A stretch of 64,000 nucleotides of DNA, from positions 80,183 to 144,182 of the forward strand of contig NZ_AOMB01000032.1 in the NCBI RefSeq assembly GCF_000336675.1, read 5' to 3'. This document shows positions 18,132-26,062 of the stretch, one piece after another; position 1 is the first letter of the stretch, and every line of letters starts with the position of its first letter. A program made the translations under genes and the position numbers. The stretch comes from Halococcus hamelinensis 100A6 (GTDB lineage Archaea; Halobacteriota; Halobacteria; Halobacteriales; Halococcaceae). Below the pieces are notes generated by a model. The model was not told where the DNA came from. It did no database searches and saw only the letters and a program-made list of their open reading frames with translations.

Positions 18132-18988
18132 CCGGTCGTACCCTGGAACTGCACCGCCTCGATGATCTGGTCCTGGAGGAGGAGGAACAGCACGAACAGC
18201 GGGAGGGACGCGATGATCCCGGAGGCCATGAAGAGACCCGGCCGGAACGTGAACGTATCACGCAGGATCACCAGCCCCAGCGGGAGGGTGAACGAGGCCT
18301 GGTTCTGGAGCACGACGACCGGCCAGACGAACTGGTTCCAGTTGTAGACGAACATGAAGATGGCGAGCGCGGAGAGGATCGGGCGCGAGATGGGCAGGAC
18401 GATCCGGGAGTAGATCTGGAAGTTCGAGAAGCCATCCAGTCGGGCCGCTTCACCGTACTCCTCGGGGATATCCCGGAAGAACTGATAGAGCAGGAAGACG
18501 CCGAGCGGGTTCGCGACCGCGGGCAAGATCACGCCGAACAGGCTGCTGACGAGTCCCAGGTCCGAGACCGTGGTGAACAGCGGGACCAGGTTGACGTAGA
18601 AGGGGACCATGAAGCTCCCGATGATGATCGTGAGCAGGATCGACTGGCCGGGCCAGTTGAGCCGCGTGAGCGAGAACGCGATCATGGAGTCGACGATCAG
18701 GACGAGCACCGTCGCCGTCGTCGCGACGATGAACGTGTTGAGCACCCACTGGAGGATGAGGGTCCCCGAGAGCAACTCGGTGTAGTTCGCGAGCGTGAAC
18801 TCCGGGGGGATGAGGTGCGGGACGGAGCTGATCGCGATCTCCTGGGGCTGTAGGGAGAGCGAGATCATGTAGAGATAGGGGACCATGAACAGTATCGCGA
18901 CCGCGTACAGCCCGACGTGGACCGCGACCGTTCGTGTGGTGGCGTTGCTCAGGATACCTCGACGTCCGTTGGCGGTTGCTTCGCTCAT
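18128..18988 (-). CDS. Carbohydrate ABC transporter permease, MalG/UgpE-like
   Basis: 286 residues with six predicted transmembrane helices and the CUT1 EAA loop (EYGEAARLDGFSNFQIYSRIVLPISRP, about 190-215). It pairs with the MalF-type permease encoded just upstream, with a four-base overlap, and overlaps the yesL homologue downstream by four bases. Part of sugar importer A. Confidence 0.9.
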   Translation of the reverse strand: MSEATANGRRGILSNATTRTVAVHVGLYAVAILFMVPYLYMISLSLQPQEIAISSVPHLIPPEFTLANYTELLSGTLILQWVLNTFIVATTATVLVLIVDSMIAFSLTRLNWPGQSILLTIIIGSFMVPFYVNLVPLFTTVSDLGLVSSLFGVILPAVANPLGVFLLYQFFRDIPEEYGEAARLDGFSNFQIYSRIVLPISRPILSALAIFMFVYNWNQFVWPVVVLQNQASFTLPLGLVILRDTFTFRPGLFMASGIIASLPLFVLFLLLQDQIIEAVQFQGTTG

Positions 18989-19902
18989 GCTGAATCACTT
19001 CCGATGTACCGGTAGTTCACGTACGATACGACCACGAGGAGTCCGAAGAGGAGGTAGCCCACCGCCGCGGCGTAGCCGAACCGTTGCTGGCTGAACGCCG
19101 CGTTGTAGAGGTAGTAGACGAGCGTCATCGTGGAGTTGTTCGGTCCGCCGTCCGTCATCACGTAGGGTTGGCCGAACACCTGGAACTGCTGGATGAACTG
19201 GACGATCACGACGAACGCGATCGCGTTCCGCATCTGCGGGAGGGTGATGTCGCGGAAGGCGCGCCACGTACCCGCGCCGTCGAGCCGTGCGGCCTCGTAC
19301 AGCCGCTCCGGGACGTTCTGCCGGGCGGCCAGCAGGATGACGAAGTTGAACCCGAGCAGCCACCAGTTGGTGACGACGGCGAGCACGGGCATCGCGAGGG
19401 CCGACGAACCCAGCCAGTTCGGCGGCGTCTCCATGATGAAGCCCAGGTAGTAGTTGATTGGCCCGAAGCCGGACGAGAGGAAGAGGCTCCAGACGATACC
19501 CACGATGGAGACCGTCAGGATGTACGGGCTGAAGTAGATCGTCCGGAGGTAGCGCCGGCCGATCACCTTCTTGTTGACGCCCAACGCGAGCGCCAGCCCG
19601 AAGATCACCATCGCCGGCACGGTCAACACGACGAAGTAGACCGTGTTCACCAGCGCGTTCCAGAACGCGGGGTCCTGGAGCATCGAGGCGTAGTTCTGGA
19701 TCCCGAGGAACTCCGACTGGGCGGGGAACAGCGGGTTCCACTCGAAGAGGCTCATGTAGAGCCCCTGCAAGAGCGGATAGAGGAGGAACACACAGAAGAA
19801 GACCATGTAGGGGACCGCGAAGAGGATCCCGTCGACCGTCTCCCGTCGCTGGAGGCTCCCCTCGGTCGCTTCCGTGCGACTGAATCGGTCCCTAATTGAC
19901 AT
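18985..19902 (-). CDS. Carbohydrate ABC transporter permease, MalF/UgpA-like
   Basis: 305 residues with six transmembrane helices. The EAA loop reads LYEAARLDGAGTWRAFRDITLPQMR (about 205-230). The N-terminal cytoplasmic tail contains RRETVDG. It overlaps the substrate-binding protein gene by 11 bases and the second permease by four. It is one half of the membrane channel of importer A. Confidence 0.9.
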   Translation of the reverse strand: MSIRDRFSRTEATEGSLQRRETVDGILFAVPYMVFFCVFLLYPLLQGLYMSLFEWNPLFPAQSEFLGIQNYASMLQDPAFWNALVNTVYFVVLTVPAMVIFGLALALGVNKKVIGRRYLRTIYFSPYILTVSIVGIVWSLFLSSGFGPINYYLGFIMETPPNWLGSSALAMPVLAVVTNWWLLGFNFVILLAARQNVPERLYEAARLDGAGTWRAFRDITLPQMRNAIAFVVIVQFIQQFQVFGQPYVMTDGGPNNSTMTLVYYLYNAAFSQQRFGYAAAVGYLLFGLLVVVSYVNYRYIGSDSA

Positions 19903-21220
19903 CGTCGATCAACCCCTGGACGGTCTCCGCCCCGCGTTCGAGCCCGGCCTTGGGGGAGGTGCTGTGCGAGTAGATGTCGAGGAGGAAGTCCCACGTCGAC
20001 GCCTCGTTCACGTTGAACGGGGTCCGTGGGAGGTACGCGAACTGGTCCTCGCTCGCCATCTCCGAGAACTTCGAGAGGGACTTCGACCAGAGGGGTGATT
20101 CCCGGAGTGCCGGGGAGTTCTGGAGCTTCGAGGCGGCGGGCAGGTGGCCCGCCTGCGTCCCCCAGATCGGGTTCTCCTGGGTGAGCCACTCGGCCACCCT
20201 CACGGCCGTCTGGGTCTGCTCTCGGTCCCTGGACTGCTTCCGGGGGAGCACGATCGTGTGGCTCCCGGACTCCGTCCAGTTCTGTTGCTTCCCGGGGGCG
20301 ACGAACGGTTTGAACATGTTCCAGTCCATCCCGTCGAGCGTCTGCAACACGGCCGCGTACCAGGTCCCGTTCACGATTATCCCCAGGTTCCCGTCCTGGA
20401 AGGCGACGTCCGTTCTGCTGGCGGACGCGTTCGGGAGGTCCCACCCGTACTTGCCGGTGCTGTTGTGGTAGAGCTGGGCGATCCGGAGGCCGTTCGGGTT
20501 GTTGAACCGGACCTCGGTGAGGTCATCGTTGAAGAGCTGTCCACCCCGCTGCCGGTCGAACGCGATGAACGTCCGGAGCAGCTCGATCGGGCTCATGGCG
20601 GCCGAGGGGGCGAAGGCGTTGGCGTCCGTCTCGGTGACGATGGTGTCGCAGACGTTCTTGAACTCCCGGAAGTTCGTCGGCGGGGAGTCGGGGTCCAGCC
20701 CGGCCTCCTCGAACACCGAGCGGTTGTAGTAGGCTCCGATGGGGTGGGCGTCGAGGGGGAGGGCGAGCTGGTTCCCGTCGAACCGCATCCGCTTCCAGAG
20801 GGTCGGGACGTACTGCGAAGCGGTGGAGTCGTCGATGTAGCGGTTGTACGGCGTCAGCATCTGCCGGAACCGGCTGATGAGGGCCTGGTGCATGATCGCG
20901 ATGTCGGGACCCTTGTCGGCGACCAGCGCCGTGTAGACCTTGGTGTAGTAGTCGTTCCACGGTATCCGCTGCCGGTCGATCTGGACGTTCCCGAGGGGCT
21001 GTTCGTCGTTGAATCGGCTCACGATGGACTGCATCGTGGCACCGTCACCGCCGCTGAACAGGGTCCAGAACTCGACCGTGGTGCCGGACCCGCTGGCGAT
21101 GTCCCCGACGAGGGCGTTTCGGGTACTGCAGCCAGCCAGTCCCATCCCACCGGCCACGCCGAGGCCGGTGAGAAATCGCCGCCTCGAAGACGTCGTGTGT
21201 GCTCTCTCGGACGCTACCAT
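19892..21220 (-). CDS. Sugar ABC transporter substrate-binding lipoprotein (CUT1 family)
   Basis: 442 residues from ATG 21220. Tat signal SSRRRFLTGLGVAGG and lipobox Cys30 (LAGC). The mature protein belongs to the extracellular solute-binding family 1 (UgpB/MalE-like): TVEFWTLFSGGDGATMQSIVSRFN, DKGPDIAIMHQALISRF, QLALPLDAHPIGAYYN. The long in-frame reading extending to 22498 runs through the opposite-strand ATPase gene and is rejected. A TATA-like element (21243-21249) lies about 26 bases upstream. First gene of the importer A operon; likely ligand is an oligosaccharide. Confidence 0.9.
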   Translation of the reverse strand: MVASERAHTTSSRRRFLTGLGVAGGMGLAGCSTRNALVGDIASGSGTTVEFWTLFSGGDGATMQSIVSRFNDEQPLGNVQIDRQRIPWNDYYTKVYTALVADKGPDIAIMHQALISRFRQMLTPYNRYIDDSTASQYVPTLWKRMRFDGNQLALPLDAHPIGAYYNRSVFEEAGLDPDSPPTNFREFKNVCDTIVTETDANAFAPSAAMSPIELLRTFIAFDRQRGGQLFNDDLTEVRFNNPNGLRIAQLYHNSTGKYGWDLPNASASRTDVAFQDGNLGIIVNGTWYAAVLQTLDGMDWNMFKPFVAPGKQQNWTESGSHTIVLPRKQSRDREQTQTAVRVAEWLTQENPIWGTQAGHLPAASKLQNSPALRESPLWSKSLSKFSEMASEDQFAYLPRTPFNVNEASTWDFLLDIYSHSTSPKAGLERGAETVQGLIDDVN

Positions 21221-21242
21221 AGTGGAATCGAGGCGTCCACCG

Positions 21243-21257
21243 TAATAAATGTTTATG
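21243..21257 (-). promoter_or_regulatory. Promoter of sugar importer A operon
   Basis: On the minus strand the sequence CCATAAACATTTATTA contains the TATA element TTTATTA, 26 bases upstream of ATG 21220, so the transcript is probably leaderless or nearly so. Confidence 0.55.
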
Positions 21258-21390
21258 GCCTTTGGTTCGCCGACACATCGTCCCTCCTCGAACGCGTGCG
21301 TGCCGGTTCGTTCACGGCCCGGTCTACGAAGCGTACGAGCGCTTTTCGACGTTTCGTGAACCACCAATTCACGGGCCGTCCACACGACGT

Positions 21391-21402
21391 GCCGTCGACG
21401 GC
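21391..21402. promoter_or_regulatory. Perfect 12-base palindrome in the divergent promoter region
   Basis: GCCGTCGACGGC is a perfect inverted repeat lying 15 bases upstream of the TATA box of the MalK-type gene. It could be a regulator site shared by the divergent importer genes; in GC-rich DNA such a palindrome can also be chance. Confidence 0.35.
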
Positions 21403-21414
21403 GTGAGGGAAAGC

Positions 21415-21428
21415 CATATATATACATG
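21415..21428 (+). promoter_or_regulatory. TATA box of the MalK-type ATPase gene
   Basis: The run CATATATATACATG is a strong archaeal TATA element centred 28 bases ahead of ATG 21449. Confidence 0.7.
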
Positions 21429-21448
21429 AATGATTGATGTAGTTTAGG

Positions 21449-22579
21449 ATGAGCGAGATCCGCCTGGAAAACGTACGGAAGGAATACGGCGAGGGGATCG
21501 TGGCCGTGGACGACTTCAGTCTCGACATCGCGGACGGGGAGTTCATCACCATCGTCGGCCCGTCGGGGTCCGGGAAGTCGACGGTGCTCCGGATGATCGC
21601 GGGGCTCGAAGGGATAACCGACGGGGCGATCTACATTCGGGACCGGAAGGTGAACGACATTCCGCCCCAGAACCGCGACATCGCGATGGTGTTCCAGAAC
21701 TACGCGCTCTATCCACACATGTCGGTCGAGAAGAACATGTCCTACGGCCTGAAGCTCAACTCGGACCTCTCGGACGACGAGATCGAGTCGCGGGTGCGGG
21801 AGGCGGCCGGGATGATGGGGATCGAAAACCAGCTGGAGAAACGACCGAGCGAGCTCTCGGGCGGCCAGCAACAGCGCGTCGCGACCGGCCGCGCGATCGT
21901 CCGCGACCCGTCGGCGTTCCTCATGGACGAACCGCTCTCGAACCTCGATGCCAAACTTCGGACGCACATGCGAACGGAGCTCCAGCGCATCCAGGAGGAC
22001 CTCGGCACGACGACCATCTACGTCACCCACGACCAGGAGGAGGCGATGACGATGAGCGACCGGGTGATCATCCTGAACGAGGGGGTTCTCCAGCAGGTCG
22101 GCACCCCCCGGGAGGTCTTCTCCGAGCCGGTCAACCAGTTCGTCGCCGAGTTCATCGGGAGCCCGGCGATGAACTTCTTCGACGTCGCCCTGGACGGCAC
22201 GACGCTGCGCGGCGAGGACATCACGTACACCCTCTCGGAGGAGTACGCCCAGCGGGTCGCCGAACGCGCCACCGAGGACGCGCTGGTGCTCGGGATCCGA
22301 CCGGAACACATGACGTTCTCCGATGGGTCGACCGCGAACAGCATCGACGCCGTCCTCGAGGTCAAAGAGCCCGTGGGCGACGACAACTACCTCTATCTCC
22401 GGTCGGACGACACCGAGTTCACGATGCGTGTGCTCGGGCAGATAGACCAGACCGAGGGCGACGAGATCTCCGTCGCGTTCGACGAGTCCGACATCCACAT
22501 CTTCGACAAGTCGACGGGGGAGAACCTGCTCTCGCAGGAACGGGAGTCGGACGCCCCGTTACAGAGTACACCGTCGTAG
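21449..22579 (+). CDS. Sugar ABC transporter ATP-binding protein, MalK/UgpC/MsmX-like
   Basis: 376 residues. Walker A GPSGSGKST, Q-loop VFQNYALYPHMSV, signature LSGGQQQR, Walker B AFLMDEPLSNLDAKLR and switch His in VTHDQEEAMTM form the nucleotide-binding domain (1-235). The C-terminal MalK regulatory OB-type domain contains IRPEHM. It is divergent from the binding protein/permease genes of importer A, which lack their own ATPase, so it most likely energises that importer. It may also serve other permeases, as MsmX does in Bacillus. Confidence 0.92.
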   Translation: MSEIRLENVRKEYGEGIVAVDDFSLDIADGEFITIVGPSGSGKSTVLRMIAGLEGITDGAIYIRDRKVNDIPPQNRDIAMVFQNYALYPHMSVEKNMSYGLKLNSDLSDDEIESRVREAAGMMGIENQLEKRPSELSGGQQQRVATGRAIVRDPSAFLMDEPLSNLDAKLRTHMRTELQRIQEDLGTTTIYVTHDQEEAMTMSDRVIILNEGVLQQVGTPREVFSEPVNQFVAEFIGSPAMNFFDVALDGTTLRGEDITYTLSEEYAQRVAERATEDALVLGIRPEHMTFSDGSTANSIDAVLEVKEPVGDDNYLYLRSDDTEFTMRVLGQIDQTEGDEISVAFDESDIHIFDKSTGENLLSQERESDAPLQSTPS

Positions 22580-22680
22580 AAGCAGTCGTACCCTCGTTTC
22601 GTTCCGACGCACTCCGCATCGTCGTCCAGCGAACGCGAAATTTTCGGAGAACGAACCGACTCGAGGCGTCCTCGGGTCCC

Positions 22681-24177
22681 CTATCGGATGGTGATCCCGG
22701 CAACCGTCGCGGGTTCGAGGTCAGCGCTGAGCCCGTCGCCGTCGGTCGCGACGTCGAGCTCCTCGGCGGCGAACGAGTCGGCGTTGCCGGCGTCGACTTC
22801 GGTGTCGGGGTCCTGGCCTGCGAACAGGACCTCGGCGTCGATGGAGGCCTCACCGAGGTCGATGCCTTCGAGCCCGACGTCGACGGTGTGGGCCGCGCGG
22901 CAATCGAGGTTGGTGAGCGTGAGGAAGGTCTCGGTATCGTCCACCGAGGCGGACGCGCCGACGAGCGGGAGGTCGTCCTCGCCGACGTCGCGGGTCGGCG
23001 TTTCGAGCGAGGTTCGAACCGACTCGTTGCCCTTGTGGGGGGCGTAGAGGTCGAAGACTCGATACGTGGGCCGTGCCCACGCGTCGTCGCCGTCGGTCTC
23101 GACCAGACACTGGAGGACGTTCACGGTCTGTGCGATGTTCGACATCGTCATCACGTCGCTGTGGTGGTTGAAGACGTCGAGCACGGCGGCGGCCGAGAGC
23201 GCGTCGAAGACGGTGCCCGGCTGTTCGAGCCCGTTCGAGGCCACGGCCTCCGGATGCCAGGTCCCCCACTCGTCGATGATGACGCCGATGTCGCGCGTCG
23301 TGGCGACGGCGTCGATCGCCGCGGCGATCCGCTCGATGTGACGGTCCATCTCGAGGGCCTCGACCAGCATCTGGTCGTAGCCCTCCTCGCCGGCCTCGTC
23401 GACGTTCATCGTACGGCCGTAGTAGTGATGCAGCGTGAGGTGGTCGAGGGGGAACTCCACACCCCACTCGGCCTCGCCGACCTCCTCCATGAAGAGTCGA
23501 TTCCACTCGTGGTTCTCGAACCCGCACGCGATGAGTTCGAGGTCCTCGTCGAGCATCAGGTCGTCCATCGAGCCGACGTAGGTCGCGAAGCGGCGGTACT
23601 CCCGAGCGTACTGCTCCGGGCTCATCCGACCGCCACAGCCCCAGTTCTCGTTGCCGAGTCCCCAGTAACGCACCCCGTAGCCGTCCTCGTGGCCGTTCGC
23701 CCGCCGTCGGTCGGCGAGTTCGGTGTCGCCCTCGTAGTTGCAGTACTCGACCCAGTCGGCCGCCTCCTGGGGGTCGCCGGAGCCGACGTTCGCCGCGAGG
23801 TACGGTTCGGTCCCGACGCGTTCGCAGAGCTGGAGGAACTCGTCGGTGCCGAACGCGTTGGACTCCTCGGGGTCCTCCTCGATGCCCTGGGCCCAGAACA
23901 GGTTCCGGCGGCGTGGGCGCTCCTCGCGGGGGCCGACCCCGTCCTCCCAGTGGTAGTCGTCCGCGAAACAACCGCCGGGCCACCGCAGGACGGGGATCTC
24001 GAGGTCGGCGAGCAGGTCGACGACGTCGTCACGGAACCCGTCGGTGTCGGCGGTATCGTCGCTCCAGAGGCCGTCGTAGACACAGCGGCCGAGGTGTTCG
24101 GAGAAGTGGCCGTGGACTTCGGGTTCGATACGGCCGATAGCGGCCTCAGTGTGGACGGTAACGTGTGCGTTCGACAT
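22681..24177 (-). CDS. Alpha-L-arabinofuranosidase, GH51
   Basis: 498 residues matching GH51 from end to end: IGRIEPEVHGHFSEHLGRCVYDGLW at the start, LRWPGGCFADDYHWEDGVGPR, the acid/base Glu177 in GLGNENWG and the nucleophile Glu303 in IIDEWG, then a C-terminal beta domain. GH51 enzymes remove non-reducing alpha-L-arabinofuranose from arabinan, arabinoxylan or arabinogalactan oligosaccharides. There is no signal peptide, so it acts in the cytoplasm on imported oligosaccharides. Its TATA element (minus strand of 24205-24210) lies about 30 bases upstream. It is convergent with the MalK-type gene. Confidence 0.93.
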   Translation of the reverse strand: MSNAHVTVHTEAAIGRIEPEVHGHFSEHLGRCVYDGLWSDDTADTDGFRDDVVDLLADLEIPVLRWPGGCFADDYHWEDGVGPREERPRRRNLFWAQGIEEDPEESNAFGTDEFLQLCERVGTEPYLAANVGSGDPQEAADWVEYCNYEGDTELADRRRANGHEDGYGVRYWGLGNENWGCGGRMSPEQYAREYRRFATYVGSMDDLMLDEDLELIACGFENHEWNRLFMEEVGEAEWGVEFPLDHLTLHHYYGRTMNVDEAGEEGYDQMLVEALEMDRHIERIAAAIDAVATTRDIGVIIDEWGTWHPEAVASNGLEQPGTVFDALSAAAVLDVFNHHSDVMTMSNIAQTVNVLQCLVETDGDDAWARPTYRVFDLYAPHKGNESVRTSLETPTRDVGEDDLPLVGASASVDDTETFLTLTNLDCRAAHTVDVGLEGIDLGEASIDAEVLFAGQDPDTEVDAGNADSFAAEELDVATDGDGLSADLEPATVAGITIR

Positions 24178-24204
24178 CCTGATCCCTACTGCTCCGTGGT
24201 GGAT

Positions 24205-24262
24205 GATAAATCAACTGGTTCCCACCCCGGCGTGAGGGTGGTCACGGACGGTGGGTTTTAAG
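24205..24262. promoter_or_regulatory. Divergent promoters of the GH51 and SDR genes
   Basis: The minus-strand element TTTATC (24205-24210) serves the GH51 gene and GTTTTAAG (24255-24262) serves the SDR gene at 24286. Each is 27-30 bases from its start codon. The 45 bases between them would be the place for a shared regulator. Confidence 0.5.
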
Positions 24263-24285
24263 CGCCGTCCACCGAATCGAGGGGT

Positions 24286-25062
24286 ATGGATACGGACCTC
24301 TCCGGACGAACTGCGCTCGTCACGGGTGCGGGGCGCGGGAACGGCCGCGCAATCGCGCTCGCCCTCGCCGACCACGGGGCGAACGTCGTCGCGAACGACC
24401 TCGACGAAACCGTCGCCGAGGAGACCGCCGAGGAGATCGAAGACGCGGACGGAAACGCCGTCGCGGTGGGCGCGGACGTCAGCGACCCCGCTGCGGTCGA
24501 GGCGATGGTCGAACGCGGCACGGAGGCGTTCGATACGATAGACGTGCTCGTCAACAACGCCGGCGTCGGAACGGCGGGGCCCTTCCTCGATACCGACTAC
24601 GACGACGCGTTCGAACTGAACCTCGACGTGCACCTCCGCGGCTCGCTCAACTGCCTCCGGGCGACGGTCGATGGGATGGTCGAGGCGGGCTACGGGAAGG
24701 TCGTCAACATCACCTCGATCCACACCAAGAACGGCGTCGGGATGTCGCCACAGTACGACGTCGGGAAGTTCAGCCTGCTGGGGCTCACCAAGAGTCTCGC
24801 GCTCGAACTCGGACGCGAGGGGGTCCGGGTCAACGCCGTCGCGCCGGGCTGGGCGAACACCCGGATGGTCGAGGACTTCTCCGAGGCCGTCACCGAACAG
24901 ATCCAGGAGAACAACCCGCTCGGGCGGTTCGCGGAGCCCTCCGAGATCGCCGACGCGGTCACGTTCCTGGCCTCGCCCGCCGCCGACTACGTCAACGGCC
25001 ACGAACTCCGCGTCGACGGCGGCCAGGTCCCCATCGACAGCTGGCGACTCGACGATCGGTAA
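24286..25062 (+). CDS. Short-chain dehydrogenase/reductase
   Basis: 258 residues, classical SDR. The cofactor motif is TGAGRGNG (11-18), with Asn where the family usually has Ile. NNAG near 89-92, NITSIHTKN with the catalytic Ser, and YDVGK with Tyr and Lys. Asp after the second strand (ANDLDE) suggests NAD(H). The C-terminal GHELRVDGGQ is the usual 3-oxoacyl/sugar-dehydrogenase type ending. Location between arabinofuranosidase genes suggests oxidation of a released sugar or aldonate, but this is inferred only from context. Confidence 0.85.
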   Translation: MDTDLSGRTALVTGAGRGNGRAIALALADHGANVVANDLDETVAEETAEEIEDADGNAVAVGADVSDPAAVEAMVERGTEAFDTIDVLVNNAGVGTAGPFLDTDYDDAFELNLDVHLRGSLNCLRATVDGMVEAGYGKVVNITSIHTKNGVGMSPQYDVGKFSLLGLTKSLALELGREGVRVNAVAPGWANTRMVEDFSEAVTEQIQENNPLGRFAEPSEIADAVTFLASPAADYVNGHELRVDGGQVPIDSWRLDDR

Positions 25063-25100
25063 ACCGGTAAGAAGCGGTCCCGGTTCGACGACGGACGACG

Positions 25101-25928
25101 CTACAGGATCTGGTAGCCACCGTCGACGTACTGGAGGTGGCCGGTCATGTAGTCGGCGTCGTCGGAGGCCAAGAAGAGATACGACCCCGCGAGGTCGTCG
25201 GGCGTTCCCATACGGTCCATCGGGATCTCGGGGGTGATCTCGACGTCGTCGACCGCAGGGACGTCGGCGTCGTCGACGAAGAACGTCTCCTCGGAACCGC
25301 CCGGCGGCTCGGGGTTGCCGGTGCCGAAGGTCGTCTCGATGATCCCGGGTGCGACTGCGTTGACCCGGATACCGAACCGGGCGAGTTCGAGCGCCGCGAC
25401 CCGCGTGATCATCATCACGGCTCCCTTCGAGCCGTCGTACATCGTGTGCCCGAGCTGTGCGTACTCCGAGGAGATCGAGGCGGTGTTCACGATACAGCCG
25501 GGTTCGTCGCGCGCGAGCATGTCCCGCGCGGCGGCCCGACAGCCGAGGAACACGCCCCGGACGTTGATCGCCATCACCTGGTCGAACGCGTCGACCGGGG
25601 TCTCGACCACCGAGGCCTCGCGGTAGATGCCGGCGTTGTTGACCATCACGTCGATACCGCCGAACTCCCGGGCCGCCTCCACGACGGATTCGACGTCCGC
25701 GGGCTTCGAGACGTCCGTCTGGACGAACGTCGCCCGACCCGGGCCGTCCTCGATGGCCTCGTGCGTCGGGGTCGATTCGCCCTCGTCCTTCGGTTCGTCG
25801 CGGATGTCGGCGACGACGACGGTCGCCCCCGCGTCACCGAACCGGCGCGCGACGGCCCGCCCGATGCCCGACGCGCCGCCGGTTACGACCACCGTCTCGT
25901 CCGAGAAATCGTAGGTTGATCGACCCAT
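25101..25928 (-). CDS. Short-chain dehydrogenase/reductase
   Basis: 275 residues, classical SDR with TGGASGIGRA (16-25), VVVADIRDE (acidic end of strand two, NAD preference), NNAGIYRE, the catalytic Ser in NTASISS, and YDGSK. The C-terminus GHLQYVDGGYQIL is typical. It has an unusual 15-residue insertion with GGSEETFFVDDADVP in the substrate-loop region. Convergent with the other SDR and divergent from the GH127 gene, it is likely a sugar or polyol dehydrogenase of the locus. Confidence 0.85.
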   Translation of the reverse strand: MGRSTYDFSDETVVVTGGASGIGRAVARRFGDAGATVVVADIRDEPKDEGESTPTHEAIEDGPGRATFVQTDVSKPADVESVVEAAREFGGIDVMVNNAGIYREASVVETPVDAFDQVMAINVRGVFLGCRAAARDMLARDEPGCIVNTASISSEYAQLGHTMYDGSKGAVMMITRVAALELARFGIRVNAVAPGIIETTFGTGNPEPPGGSEETFFVDDADVPAVDDVEITPEIPMDRMGTPDDLAGSYLFLASDDADYMTGHLQYVDGGYQIL

Positions 25929-26031
25929 AGGTTCAGGCTCGCTACCGCTCGACGTAACTGTTTCCCTCCCACGTGCGGAGCCGGCGGGACGACGGATCCC
26001 GTTATCGTTTCGTTCGGCCCCGACCCCGAAG

Positions 26032-26039
26032 AGTATATG
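26032..26039 (+). promoter_or_regulatory. TATA box of the GH127 gene
   Basis: AGTATATG lies 27 bases ahead of ATG 26063, supporting that start over an earlier in-frame codon at 25973. Confidence 0.65.
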
Positions 26040-26062
26040 CCACCGGCTCGGGTGGGGGTAGT

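Noticed and set aside
19892..22498. An 868-codon minus-strand open frame spanning the binding protein and the MalK-type gene
   Set aside because: Only 19892-21220 has a signal peptide and family similarity. The rest is the antisense of a well-conserved ATPase gene, a common effect in GC-rich DNA.
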